Shown: positions 36,409-49,640 of the stretch, piece by piece
Position numbering within the stretch: the stretch's first letter is position 1
Layout of the letters: every line of letters starts with the position of its first letter
DNA from: Mansonella perstans
Lineage: Eukaryota > Nematoda > Chromadorea > Rhabditida > Onchocercidae
Length of the DNA: 64,000 nt
Assembly: GCA_037074765.1 (NCBI GenBank)
Contig: JBAMDO010000567.1
Span: forward strand, 1-64,000
Direction of reading: 5' to 3'
Notes under the pieces: model-generated
What the model was told of the DNA's origin: nothing
Databases searched by the model: none
What the model saw: only the letters and a program-made list of their open reading frames with translations
Position numbers and translations under genes: made by a program

Positions 36409-39400
36409 TCAATCAATAGGTCTCAAGGTTATCTGCAAATGAAGTTCGCTGTCTACAAGCAATGAAGAGTTGTCGGTATAAAGTTCACCGAGATCTATCT
36501 TCTTCTGAATTTCAATATCAGCGCTATATCTGAAATAAACTGTATGAAAACTAATGCAAAATTTAGGTCAGACAAAGAGGAAGAACGAGGAAAAAATACC
36601 GCTAAAAAATGCAGCTGAAAAATTCGATAGAAATGACTTGACCTTTGATTTAAACTTCAATTTTTCCTGTTTAAAATAATTATGTAAAAATTCTGATTAG
36701 ATCAGAATACATTAAAAAGCCAAGTTTTTCTTCAACAACATTTAAAATGCTATTGAACTGGTCAGCATAACAGAGAAACAGTAATAACGCTAAATATCTT
36801 CAAATATTTCATCCAAACAAACCTTGTTTTAGTGAAATTTTTCTTGGATGAAAATGATCGCATTACTTTTTGTTCATTGACAATCTGCATAAGATATTCG
36901 ATGGAGCGTGGTTGGTCGATATCGTCTGAGACCAAAAACATCCTCAATTCTTCATGCGAATTTGGCACCAGTTGACCAGTTAACTTCAATTTCCAGTTCC
37001 ATGCTTGCAACGGAAAAGTGGATGAGCGAGTGGTTATCTATAAATATTGTTGTTGAAGATGGAAAGATTGTGCAGTATTAATGCAATTTTATTACAAAAG
37101 CAATCTAAATTACTATATAAGGCAAACGTAATAATAGATGCGATCAGTGAAGATAGTTTGAATGCAGTAAAATTTGTGGTCCATCACTTTTTATTAGAAA
37201 CAATTCGTGTATCGTTCATAACAGGAAGATTGATCTATGAGAGATTAAATAACTTCTTTCTGATTTTTGCACATTCAGATCTTATCAGTCCTAGATTACC
37301 AGTCCTAGCATCTTCTTGAATTCATTTCAAGCTAAACTAACGTTATAGGCTTGATCAATGCTTCTGTCACAGTGTAGATTTTCAGCACGAACTGTAATAC
37401 GTTTGTCCCATCTTATATCTGTATAGTTTCGTAGAATGAACTGCGATCCGTTAAATTCTCTAAAAATCAAAAAATGAAAATATTTATCAAATATGACAGA
37501 GAAAAAAGATGAGCAGACTTCAGATATTCGCAAAGTCTTATGAAATTAATTAGGTAAAGAATAAGAATACAAAAAATTCATTAAGCTAATAATACTTTTT
37601 TAATGATTGGTGATCAGATTCGTATTTATTAAATTAGCAGACAAGAAGTAATGTCCGTTTCTTTCTTTCTCTCTTTATCTCCTACATTTCATAAGTTCTC
37701 ATTTCTTGAATTCACTGCAAGAATTATTCCATCATTTTTTCCAAATTAAATTAAATTAAAAACTGCAGAGGTAAGCCAGCTCACTTGCAATTAGCTCTGC
37801 TTCCCAAAGGAAGTGCTTGAAACTTATAGGCAAGCGAAATATGTGGATAGAATAATTTTGGGTATGAATCAACCAGTGGCGATCGCTCAACTATTGTCAG
37901 TTCATCCGCTGTCATGAATGGAAATCTAAAAAGAAAAAAAAAAGTGTCCTTTTAAAAGCATTAATTTCAATGTATGTTCATTATTCAGATTGAAGAATTA
38001 ACATTTTAAGAGATTGCAGCAAACATTGCAATATCGATCCCATTTACATAAATTTCATCCTGTAATACTGGATTATGGAGTAGTGCGTCATTTCCGCCTC
38101 AGACAATTCAACCTTCATCAGCACTTAGTTTTGCAAAATTTACCCAATGAATAGAAATGCTTTTGTAGCATAACAGTCACATATGCACTTCGTTTTCTGG
38201 ACAAGATTATCAACTGAACGATTATTCACAAAGAGTTTTCTTAAGTATTTGCAACAAAATGCAGTAGCTCAACGTAGATCTGAGAACTCATGTCTGAATT
38301 TTTGAATGAACTTATATAAGTCTTGAGTGATACTGCAAAGAAGAATTCAGTGCTTTCTACTATTCAGGCTAACAAAATGCTACTTGATATAAATATTATT
38401 ATTAACTAATATATATATTATACGTCAGCATCAAAAGCATTTAAATACGTCTATGGTGACTATTTCAAACTTCAAGTTTCAAAAACTGCAGATGCAGTTA
38501 TTATACTCCACCAACTTTATGAAAAACGAACTTTATGAATGGAATGATAGAAGCCATCAACGGCGAAGCAGAATTACCACGTCTCTCGGGATGAGACACT
38601 AACCACCTCTGAATAGCTTCCCACAAACGATATTCATCTGAATGCATAGAAATAAAATCAAGCCTTCTGAATTACTATACATCGGAGACCAACCTATTTC
38701 TTTTTTCTTTAACTATCTTTAATACAAAATATTTCATTGATTAATATCTTTTTATCACTTAGTTGACTCCTTGTGAAGATTCTTTCAAATAAAGACTTCA
38801 GTTTATCAAATTCATTAGCATTGTTTGCTATCAATGGAAAAATTACTTGGCAAGACAAGATCATTGGATTTGAGCAGTTCGATGATCTGATCACGGTCCA
38901 ATGACAACCAGTCCTTTTCCCATTCCTCACTTATTATTATCTCTTCAAAATGCCATGCTAACGCTTTGATACACGCACTTATCAATGGCTGAAGCAAACA
39001 GACATTTTAAGCAATATTTAAATATGGCTGAGAATAAAAACGTACTTGGTGATATGCCTTTGTCGCATAAGAGAACCACACATGAAATATTTCTTTGGTA
39101 GACAGTTCCGATAGTATGTTGTTCACAGTGTAATCAATGCAGACCTAAATGGTTTCTCATCAAATTTCAATTTTTTGAGAATCATGAAGAAATTTTGCTA
39201 AAATATTGTCATCTTATCTCTGATAAGATTAAGAGACAATGAAGGCAGCATAATACAAAACAGCATCAGGAAAAAGAGAAATAAATAATGATGTACTGCA
39301 AATAAAAAAGTTGTCAAGAAATCGTATAGCTAAAAGTTTTTTGAATTTAAATTAAAAATAGTATTGATAGAAAGTGAAAATGATCAGCTCTCATAAGGAC

Positions 39401-42400
39401 TGATAGTTTTCACTCCTTTCATATAACGCTCGTGTTTGTAAATCAGGAATGGAAGGTGATGATTTTCTCTAAAAAATAGAGCGATAAATCTTGGTAATAA
39501 ATCGAAATAAGATCATACAAACAATATGTGACAATCAAATCAGCAGTTTCTATTATATTTACTACTCATTATCAAATTCACTGATAATGAAAGACACTAA
39601 CGGCCGATTGCATTCAAATATCAATCATCTGTCTAATGAATAAACAAAGAAGTGCAAATATTGAAATAGTTTAGAATTCATAGTGGCCAAAAACGAATAA
39701 TAGAAAACAAAAATAGGAAGTGACTGATGTACAACTTAATTAAAAGATTACCTTTTTCAAACTGCTAACGTTATATTTATCGGCAAGAATAAGTATTGGT
39801 AGTACATTTTCAGGATGTAAAAGCACATGATTACAGTAGAGAAAGCGTAGAAATGCAGCAAAGACTTGCTGACAGGATGGATCTTCGACAAGTTCGAGTT
39901 CCTGCAACTACTCTGTCAATTTTGTCCGTTATTTTCCAACAATATTTGTTGGAAAGAATGGAATGAAATGAAATGATGTTTCTCAAAACAATTACAAAAT
40001 CAGATTTTCACAAAACTAGCAGATTTTATGATGGAAAATGGAATATTTTCATCTTTCTTCTTCAAATGTTTACATTTACACTTCCATGTAGTCTTTGATC
40101 TGAGCAATACATATTTAATGATAGCAATTACCTTCCATTTTACAGCTCTCAGTAAAACAAAATTTGTAAAAACAGAACGACTATTTTCTTAAATCAATAA
40201 AAAACTGGAAAAAGAGCAAAATTCCAGAAACTTTTTTATCGCCGTTCCATTTCTTACTGAGCATTTGATCGAATACTTCACTATTTTTTGTTAATATGAT
40301 TCGATGTGCTGGATAACTGAAATTTAAATTGAAATTCTTTTATTACTCTTAGTGAAAAAAAATTAATTTAAATGACTTTCGTCATCCAAATTTCATTGCT
40401 ATTGCTGTAAATATGAAACATGAATTTATATTCAAATCAAGCTGATATAAGTATAAAACTGCGTTAAATTTCTGAGAGATTTCTGTTAAGTTATATAAAT
40501 TTTCACAAAAAATTTCGTTCTAGCTGATATAAGCTACTACGTACATTTCTTCACCAACCAGAAGTGTTACATCGCTTAGATGTGAATTATTGAAATATTT
40601 TGTGAAGTCGTTAAGTGCTTCGCGGTCATCGGCAAAGCAATCCATGCCTGAATATTTGAAAATAAAGAGAAAATGAACGAAAAATCATTCGTCAACAAGA
40701 ATTTTCCTGAAATCATATTTCTGCAGTAAGCCTATGGATTTGAAACATACCTTCTAAAAGACGCGTATAAGCATCTGGACTAGAATACTTTTAACTTACC
40801 TATGAATATGAATTTACTGATTTCGCTATAAATGTTAAATAAAAATAACGCTTCTTCGAAGTTTTCAGGAGAGAAATTTCCTTGGAAAAGTAGACGCTGG
40901 AGAAATTTTCTTCTATATAACTGTTACTGAGAAGAATTTGAGATAAATTTCAAACATTAAGCAAGTACATTGTATTGTGAAAGTTTTGTTTAAAGCATTG
41001 ATGAATGTTTAAAAAATTTAACACTAATGAGAGGCATAGAGCAGCTTTTATTTAAAGGAATGGCTCATTGCTCTAATTTTATCAAAATATATAATAAAAA
41101 CATTGCCAGTCACCTGTAGCAACATTACGCCAAATGATGGCAATCAGCAAGCATATGCAAGCAAACAAGTAGCTGTAACTACCATTGACGATAAATGCAA
41201 AATATTTGTGGCATTTAGTGATTCATTTAGTTAATGGTAATAGGATCAAGGTTCCTCAGTCTAATATTGGCTACTATTAAGGTCACAAGAAATGTGGAAT
41301 CGCTTTTTCAAATACAGTTCATTGCAAAAGGATCAGAAAAAGAATCTACTTGTATTGTTAATTTTCATTCTCTCTACATAGTCGAAAGAAAAAGTTTACA
41401 GTACCGTATCGTGTTCCATTTTTACCAAGATTTTGCTTAAACATTTCTCTTAGAATTTCGATTCTTAATAAAATAAGCATAAAAGAAAATAATCAATAAT
41501 GTGAAGAAAAGCGCGGGGCTGTTGAATAGAATTCTTTGAACCCAACTGAAATCAATTAAACAGGAAAGATAAAGAGATGATATCCACAACTCTCCTGCTC
41601 GCTTTTCAAATATGCAAAATTAAGATATTGCCAGATGAGCTAAATATTAACTATCGAAACATTCAGTAACTTTAATTCTGAACGAAATGTGCTTAAGAGA
41701 AACTAGTAATAAATCTAATATCATGCAAATCTAATATCAGTTTGATTTTTAGCATTTTAGAAGGAAAAAGTGAGCAGTAGAATTTTTTTCTGTAGTAAAA
41801 GCATGATTTAAAACTATTCGAACCTATGCACTTGTTCATTTAGCAAAAGAATTAAGTTGCTTCTTAAAGGATACTTCAGAACTTTTCCATTGTCAGGAAG
41901 GAAGTTAAGTTCATGCTCATATGAAATACAAAAGTTCTCTTATAGGCACATACAAAAAATAGACTAATTTAACAACGCAAATTTCAAACTAAACAAAATG
42001 CATTACGAAGTTGCACATTGAAATTACGCATTCATTCATTTATTATAACATGGTTTAATCTGTAAACTCCTTTTAATAATTTATGAAGAATTATTTCAAA
42101 GAGATCAGGCTTTTTTTTTTATAAATTTTTCAAAGTCTCATCGAATATTGAAAAAAATTTGATGCGACCATGTAAAAAAAGTAAGCTTTGAAATTACTTA
42201 CGTAGAAAACGCAGTGAATATTAACCAGGTTCAATTATATCTCATACACGAATGCAAATATAAATGAATCTAGAATAGAGAGACAATAAAAGACTGCAAC
42301 AAATTAGTATTCTGCTACACTTGCTGTATTAAATGAAAATATTGAATGAACAGAGTAAATGTTACAATATTTGACACTATTTTGTTCAAGCTTTGTTTGA

Positions 42401-42956
42401 GTAAAACTGCCATTTCTTCTGGAATCAAATTTCACTTAAAATAAACAAATAATACGTAACAGTAAATATGGAGAACAAGCACTACTTATTTAAAGATGTA
42501 TTGCTAAAATAACAGAAAATAGAGACGAACTAATTCGATCAATATCGACTGTTAAAATTCTTGAATTAAAAAACTATGAACTATTTATCAAGTTGTAATC
42601 GAAATTTTACGTTCAAATTCTTTCATATTTACGTCCAAATCATACTAGGATCAATAAACAGTGCTGAATGCTCGAAAGTGGTGTATGCATTAATAAAATA
42701 TTCAAAGTTTTTTTGTAATTTAAAAATTATTACTTCATTTTTTTAAAAAAGTAATAATTTAAAAAATAATCCTCTATTGAGGTTTGCATAAAAAATTTTG
42801 TAGGACAAAAACATTATTTGAAAAAAACGTGTATTCCATATGAATAATCAAAATCACAGACAGAAGCGGATCAGTAGCAGTGATAGACGAACCTGAAGGA
42901 TCGGTTGATTCTGATGTGAGCGGATCGACAAATGCGCGAATGTTCGAGTATCCCAT
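36409..42956 (-). CDS. BTB-BACK domain protein, BTBD17-like
   Basis: Minus-strand exons: 42956-42858, 40920-40800, 40647-40545, 40316-40232, 39901-39752, 39144-39046, 38988-38847, 38637-38532, 37925-37785, 37459-37338, 37003-36823, 36529-36409; 489 aa. BTB domain ~93-200 (HLSDVTLLVGEEIYPAHRII). BACK domain ~205-330 (WLSLDRDQIIELLKSNDLVL, then EYRLWEAIQRWL and FMTADEL). The ~150-residue C-terminal part has no kelch or MATH repeats and, with the total length (human BTBD17 is about 480 aa), points to the BTBD17 group. BTB domains dimerise and many BTB-BACK proteins recruit cullin-3; that is family knowledge. The first two exons are less sure. Met75 (40645-40643) lies 2 bases after an ATATTCAG acceptor and could be the true start, which would drop a 1.9-kb intron. 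Intron 10 uses a weak GTTTAG donor, forced by phase. Confidence 0.85.
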
Positions 42957-43185
42957 TATGGTCCTTGCATATGTTCTTCTTCTTTGAACAAAAAATTCCA
43001 ATGAATATTTCATAGTAAGTTAAATAACTCCAACAGACAGCTTAAGAAAATACTATGACCTGATAATCAGCAACAATAATTAGCAACAATTAATAGCAAT
43101 TGTGCTCATATTGAACTTCCACAGATGGAATGATAGCGAATTCCAATTCCATATCCGAGTTATTTCAATTGAAAAATTGTAAAAA

Positions 43186-43243
43186 ATGACGTCTAATTGA
43201 CTTCTAAAATGACGTCTAAAATGACGCCTAATGACGTCTAATT
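43186..43243. repeat. minisatellite with TGACGTCTAA units
   Basis: Five close copies of TGACGTCTAA or a variant (GACTTCTAA, GACGCCTAA). Several contain the palindrome GACGTC. It lies upstream of the BTB-BACK gene start. Confidence 0.8.
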
Positions 43244-43889
43244 TCAAAACTTTTGATCGGACTATCTTTATAATTTTTCCGATTTGTTATTTTCAACTTC
43301 TTTATTTTGCTTGATAGTAACATAATGATGAAAAAATCTAACGTATTTCCTTAATAAGGCATCATATTTCGAAGAGAAGAAATAGGTCATTCGCATCCAA
43401 ACGCAAAAGGGGTCAAGTGATGTTTTACCTTCGAAATATAACGAAGATTTGTTCAGTACGACATAAAAATTTGGCATGAAGAATCTGTAATCATAAATGA
43501 AGCTTGTATTGAATCTAAGCTGTACAACAGTCAAAGTCACATTTTCTTCAAAAATTATGACAACACACGATACGTCCCGTGCATAAAAAAAAAAGTTTCT
43601 TAAAAAGAAATATAAAAATTTTGAGAATTCCTCGAGACTTATCGACAATTTAAAATACAATCAACATTAAAGTTGAATAATTACAGATGACATTAACATA
43701 AAAATCAATAAAAAAAGAGGAAACTAAAGGTTATATTAAAAAGCACCTGAGGGTGTCCTTAGTCATTCAATAAACATGATGTAAGAATCGTTCTATTTCT
43801 GTTTTGTTCAAATACAAATTGATCAGGTTTATAACTGATCGATGCTGTGACTCTTTTGAAAAGCGTTTTAACTGTTATGTTAAAAATAA

Positions 43890-44436
43890 AATTGATTTCT
43901 GATTAATTTAAGAATTACAAAAATCATCATTTAAACTTTTTAGCTCCTCCAATCTCATATTGAGAAATAATAACTTAGCTTAAAGTTTGAATTTTGCAAT
44001 TACTGCTAAATCCATTCTCATTTTTGTATATCTGCAAGTTCGTAAGCAGTTCAGCAAATTCCTGCGTGAGAAATATCAACTGAAAACAATATGTGCACTG
44101 TTTCTTGACTTTTTGTAATCCAAAAAAAAATAAAATCATCATTTTTTAATGTCTATTTATAAAATAAAAAAAAGTAGAAGTGGGCTTATTAGACAGAAGA
44201 AAGCTTAACTTGTAATGTATCCTCTTGGATAATTTTCTCGAAGAGATTTAGATTTCTAGATGCGGGAAAACAAAAAATATTGTTACAAAGTTCTAGCATA
44301 ACTGTACAGAAGCGGATTTATAAATCATTGGATTGAGAACTGATTAGTCGACTAAAGCACTGATGAAATTTGAAATCTTAAGTTTAATTTCCGATTAATT
44401 TAAGAATTATAAAAATCATCAGCTAAACTTTTTGCA
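43890..44436 (+). repeat. dispersed direct repeat, two ~50-bp copies
   Basis: GATTAATTTAAGAATTACAA with following AAATCATCATTTAAACTTTT at about 43901-43941 recurs as GATTAATTTAAGAATTATAA with AAATCATCAGCTAAACTTTT at about 44393-44433, some 490 bases away. Confidence 0.75.
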
Positions 44437-44552
44437 ATTATGAATGAAGTTTTATGAATGAAGGGAATCATCAATTATTTAAGCAAACGTTATAGGTAGG
44501 AAAAATTAAAGGATGAAACCGACAAGTAATTCGATTTGCTTATGCATGCGAT

Positions 44553-44619
44553 CTACATCTGAATCACATGAATCCAAAACAATAGCTCTACATCTGAATC
44601 ACATGAATCCAGAACAATA
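44553..44619 (+). repeat. 35-bp tandem duplication
   Basis: CTACATCTGAATCACATGAA starts at 44553 and again at 44588; the rest of the unit differs at about one base. The surrounding frame stays open for 83 codons, which the duplication helps to explain. Confidence 0.9.
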
Positions 44620-45895
44620 TCTTGCAAGACACACGAAGAACACAGACGTGGAAGAAGACATCTGTTATAGATGCAAATATTATCAACCCACTATTTTCTA
44701 TTCCTTTGATTATCTTCTTTTCATGAGCTTTCATCACAATTGCTTTTTAAAATCACTTTTATAGCAAATTTATACTGCTCTCAGAGATAGAAATGAAATT
44801 ACTGGAATTACCTGGTCCATCCTGTTGAAAAAAGTTTTTCTGCTCTGAAAACTGAACTTCAGCTTTTTTTTGAATTTATTGCTACGATCCTTAATTTTAA
44901 TTATTCATTGTTTTATTAATGTGGTTAATGAAAAATGCAATGTGGTTAATGAAAAATTTGTTCATCAGCTGAAAATGGTTCCTACTCATTGTTTTATTAA
45001 TAAGAAGACTGTGAATATGTAATTGAGAATGACTGAAAAGAAAAAAATTTTTTTTTGGCATTCAAGAATTTTTTAAATTTCTTGGGAATTGTTAGCAATG
45101 AAGAAGAAATCATAAAAAGCCAAAAGTGATGGAAAGTCGGTATATGGAGTAAATTTCTGCAAATTATGCAGGAATTTCAAGATTTACGGAATGTTTAGCT
45201 GAGAAGTTGGCGAATCTTCGAAAGCAATAAGAACTTTGAAGCACAACCTGAGAGAACAGTATGTCTGGAAGAGTTGAAAAGATGCGGTTTTTAATAAATT
45301 TGAGTTGCAAAGATAAAAAAACGACCAATATAACACAGAATCTAAAAATCAAAGTAGAGTGCATCGGTAAAACTGGAACGTTTTCATATTATATTAATAT
45401 GCCGAAATAAGTATTTCTGTATTATGGAGATCTTTCCGGATTAATTGAAGTAAATTCATTACATAGAAATTTGTGGTTCAAAGGTTTTGAATATTTGGCA
45501 GATGAATGATTCATTATAAGCAATAAAATAATAATAAATGTTTCGAATCCTAATGTGAGCAATCATTCATGCAAATATTATTATTTGCCTTATGAGTATC
45601 GAACGGTTAGATTTCACTGTGTAAAGAATTCAAAGAAACGGAAAGGGTATTTTCTCTTCTGTCCATCAGTAAATCTTTATCATAACAATTTTTTTATGTC
45701 AATCATCAAAAAATTTCGTGGTAGAAACACCAAGTTTTGATAAGCATAATTTAATGATATACTATGTCTAAGACCAAAAGCTTTAAGATGTTCTGATAAT
45801 TAACAATCAATGCTAAGCTTCTAAGCAAAAAAAGAAAACTATGAAATCATAAAGTGAAAAAAAGAAAAGGAAAGAAGAAGAGACGAAACTGAAAC

Positions 45896-45901
<6 letters not shown>

Positions 45902-45932
<31 letters not shown>
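45902..45932. repeat. poly(A) run of 31
   Basis: Uninterrupted A-run on the plus strand, preceded by A/G-rich DNA. No retrocopy or target-site duplication was recognised beside it. Confidence 0.95.
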
Positions 45933-45933
<1 letters not shown>

Positions 45934-47867
45934 AATTTAAAATGAAGGTATACATAGAAGGGAGCTAAGCTCTAATGTATATACTTATAACTGGTTTGCC
46001 CAATCATACCCTTAATATGAACGAAAATAAATTGTTCATAAACATGCTAAGGTTCATTAACTAATCAATTTCTTTGTGTAAATTTAAAGTTTTTATATTT
46101 TCCATTTTTAATAAACTAAATAAAGTTTATTAAAAAATGATTGATATACAAAATGTAGGAATTTTTTGCAAACTTTCGTTTTGTATCGATGATCAAAGTA
46201 CACGGTGCACATTTTGTCCACACATTGCAAAGTCAATGTGGAAATAAATTCTAAAAGTAGCTTATCAAATTTCAACAAAAACTAGTGAATTTGTTGAATG
46301 AATTAATCGATACTTTCCACTGTATACGATTCATTCCTTCTTAGTATAGTTGTTCGTCTTGACATGTTTCAGACAGAAAGATCTGACTACAAAATCTATT
46401 TATAATTTACTTTTCTTACTCTACGTCTGCCTCTGCATATGCAGCATTTTGTATCGTAATGTAATGAATTTAACAAAGGATGACTGCAATTTCTTAATTA
46501 TCATTTATCATTTTTCAGTAATCATTTTCTGTTTTTTTCAAAAATTCTTCTTATCATTATTATCATAAGTAATTCTTTATTTGAAGAACGATGTAGAAAA
46601 CATTTATCAAACAAATTAATATTGAATGATATACTTACAGAATGAAACTTTTCAGAACTTTTTCTTTTTAGCTTTCCAATAATATCATTCAATGATTTTA
46701 TCTTGAGCTGTTGAATTTTTACATGCCAATGATTTAGTGTCGAATAGTTGGAAATTTAAGGCAAGTTATAATTGAAAATTTTCTGTTAGAGAAAAAGGAA
46801 TCAGTTTAGCGATGATTGAACAATTAAAAAAGATCTGTATTTTAGTCTGATATTACAAAATGTCAGCAATTATCCTGTGATATTTTCACTTTGCTTGTTA
46901 TTGTTCATATTGTTCATCAAAAATTGTCGTTGTTGACTTTTAGATAATAAAAATTGTTTTTACCGAATCTGAATGCGAAAATTGTTTTTATTGCGAAATA
47001 ATTTGTATTCGTTTAATCTTTCAAAAAAATAATGTTTATCAAAATCAAAGAATACGAACTATTTTCATTGGATAGGACACTATCAATCACAAGTATCACC
47101 AAAATTTTTTTAAAACATGAATTTCTTGCTTGTTGACAAAGTATCTACGCTATCCACACATTTTTATTTTTAAAGTATTAAGAAGAATACCAGATGAGAT
47201 CACTTTTCTCTTTCATGATTAATTTTGCTGTATAACTTTTTGTTTGAACATACCCCAAGTGTTTAAAACAAGGAATCATTGTTGTCGTCTACTGTTTCGG
47301 ATTTAAGTCGTTTTTTTTTCTTTTCTCTTTTTTTAGTATCGCTAGCAATTTGAAAGTCTTTTTATATTCTCTCTGAATTCTGATTACTTATTCTCTTTAA
47401 TAGCACAATGCAGAAAAGACTAATAGAAATGCGAGATTTTCTTTGATTAACTAATGCTTTCAATAGCCATAAAGAAGCAAAGGTCTCAGTTTTTTTAAAA
47501 AAATATAACAAAATCAATCGTTTCAAGATATTTCTGTTTGCTAGCTCTTCTGCATCATTTCTTAAGTATGAATTGCTTATTTAATTTAGATTTATAGATA
47601 GTCAGATCTAGATCTATAGACAATCTGATCATACGAACAGTAATATAGAAAATTTTCACAATAACTTGCGTGAAGGAATGAAAGTTTTTATTCAACTTTA
47701 AATTCTCGAGCTTAAATCGAATTTCCAAGCATTTTTCTTGCATTCCCAACATTTTTGATAAGAGCTTTTCAATATAATGATCTTATGAAGCAATGTGTGG
47801 ACTTTTTTAAAAGTTTCAATAATTCAAAGAATCCTGATTGACAAAAGCCAAGAAATGCGTAAACGGA

Positions 47868-47945
47868 TAACCTCTTTCTTGACGTTCTTGACGTCTTCTT
47901 GACCTTTCTTGACCTTGATCCATTAGATGACCTCTTTCTTGAGAA
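47868..47945 (-). repeat. TTCTTGACC-type minisatellite
   Basis: About six copies of TTCTTGAC or a variant, including two ACCTCTTTCTTGA blocks at about 47870 and 47930. The minus strand reads as an R/Q/E-rich peptide, which is a by-product of the repeat. Confidence 0.75.
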
Positions 47946-49022
47946 ATTTCAAAGTAACGACATACGATAGATAACTTTGAAAAAAGTTCCATTACGAAGT
48001 GATCGGAAAATATGAAAATGTCAATCAATAAGAAATGTAATGAATGAGAAATTATGGAAGCATTTTATGAGTACCGCACATTCCGTCTCTTTCAGAAAAT
48101 TTTAAAAGCGCATCCGGCATCTTTTATTCAATGATTAAAGAATCTAAAATTTGAATGCTGTTTTATAATTCAGTTCCTGAATTCAAATGAAAAACGAATG
48201 TGATTCACTCTATTATTAATTTGCCCCATAGCATGGCGCTCTTGCTTTCGGTGGCAATTCAGAGGCATTGTGAGTGAGATGTCTTGATTCGCGGGTGATA
48301 TAGTTGGTTGACTTCATTTGGAGGTTTTATGTTATTTGAGTTGGAAATTACTTTCATTTAGATTGTGTGCAGTATGAACAAGCATTAAGTTCAAAGCATT
48401 TGATCGCTTATTGAACTTTAATGCAAATTCAAAAATATTGTTAGTGAAATGTCGTAGTTGCTTATAAAATTATATTTCTCATTTTCTTGCATGCTTATAA
48501 CTCTTAAATAAATTAGGAAAGAGTAGAAAATCTCGAAATTCTTATCTCATTTTTGATTTCTATAAGACATAATGTTGCATTTTCACATATACAGCAATAA
48601 ATTCAACATGTCATTATTTGTAACGCATTCTGCAAACTATTGCTTTTGCTGATTGCATGAAAGAAAAGCTGACAAAAGAGACTTAGAAAACTTTGAAGAT
48701 AATCAAAATTCTCAAATTATATGAGTTTAATTCAAATGAATTTGCTTGTTTTTAATACAAAAGGTCCGTAACAAACTCCCACTAGCAATCCAGTTTTGTG
48801 ACATTTGTCGGAATAACAATTTTTTGATTCCTTTGTCGGCGATAGATTTATCAACAAATTTCTCTCATTGCCTTCAATAATATTTGATTGTCCTTTTGTT
48901 AAAAGTTTTGAGACATAAAAAATTGTTGATGACAAAAACGAAAAATATAAAAAAGTAAAAAACATCAATAAATAACAAAAAAAAATTAAAACCAAAATAA
49001 AAGAAAATATAACTTAAACAAT

Positions 49023-49046
49023 AAAAAAAAAAAAAAAAAAAAAAAA
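49023..49046. repeat. poly(A) run of 24 beside the NUMT
   Basis: 24 A residues, in a wider A-rich block, end about 35 bases before the mitochondrial-like segment starts. Confidence 0.95.
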
Positions 49047-49079
49047 CAGAAATAAAAATACGTCTTATCGTTTTACTGG

Positions 49080-49640
49080 TGGAAAATAAAATTTTTCTAA
49101 AGTTTCGTAAGTTTCATAAGTTAGAGTATAGATATTATCCTGCTATGGTTGGTATTGGTATTTTGGGTTTTGATATTAAATTTGTCATTGTTTATGAATT
49201 TTGGTATATTTTTTTCTTTTCTTATTTGCTTATTAGGAGGTTCTATAATTATACGTTTGGAGTTGTCTAGTCCTGGTGGATATTTATTATCTGGTAGAGG
49301 TCAGGTTTATAACTCTGTTTTGACTATGCATGGGGTTTTAATAATTTTTTTTATGGTTATACCTATTTTAATTGGTGGTTTTGGTAATTGGATGCTTCCT
49401 GTAATACTGGGTACTCCGGAGATGGCTTTTCCTCATGTTAATGCTTTGTCCTTTTGAATTACTTTCTCTGCTTTGTTAATAGTGTATCAGTCTTTGTTGA
49501 AATAGCTATAGAGGAGGAGGAAGTTGTAGTACCATACTTGACGTGAAAAAAACTTTTAGAAAACTGCTGAATCAATGGATCTTTTGAATAAGCTTTTTAT
49601 TGGGAGTTTATTTATAGGTAGTCTTGTTGCTGTTTACAGA
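49080..49640 (+). pseudogene. cox1: nuclear mitochondrial insert (NUMT): 5' part of cox1
   Basis: 49251-49500 translates to a clear cytochrome c oxidase subunit I segment: IRLELSSPGGYL, GQVYNSVLTMHG, IPILIGGFGNWMLPVILG, EMAFPHVNALSF, then TGA (49456-49458) at a conserved Trp position followed by ITFSALLIVYQS. TGA as Trp is the invertebrate mitochondrial code, so this cannot be a nuclear gene. The DNA is rich in T and G on this strand, as filarial mtDNA coding strands are. After 49500 the frame breaks where IGGGPGSS is expected. Before 49190 the match is weak; T/G-rich DNA continues to about 49640. The outer limits are estimates. It is not functional as a nuclear gene. Confidence 0.88.

Larger units (their letters stand above)
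42957..49059. other. gene-poor stretch with small repeats
   Basis: No gene model could be supported. It holds minisatellites near 43.2, 44.6 and 47.9 kb, two poly(A) runs and a ~50-bp direct repeat. A 130-codon minus frame at 43268-43660 has three N-glycosylation-like triplets but is dominated by F, Y, N and K and has no splice or family support. Confidence 0.45.

Noticed and set aside
38090..38150. FAKLSADEL segment as a real BTB-gene exon
   Set aside because: Needs two frame shifts; the exon at 37925-37785 joins exactly in phase and matches the BACK domain better.
43268..43660. 130-codon minus-strand open frame
   Set aside because: Longest unexplained frame, but F/Y/N/K-heavy with no family match. 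It contains internal acceptor- and donor-like sites and has no supporting neighbouring exon.
47816..48028. R/Q/E-rich minus-strand peptide
   Set aside because: Produced by the TTCTTGACC minisatellite, not by a gene.
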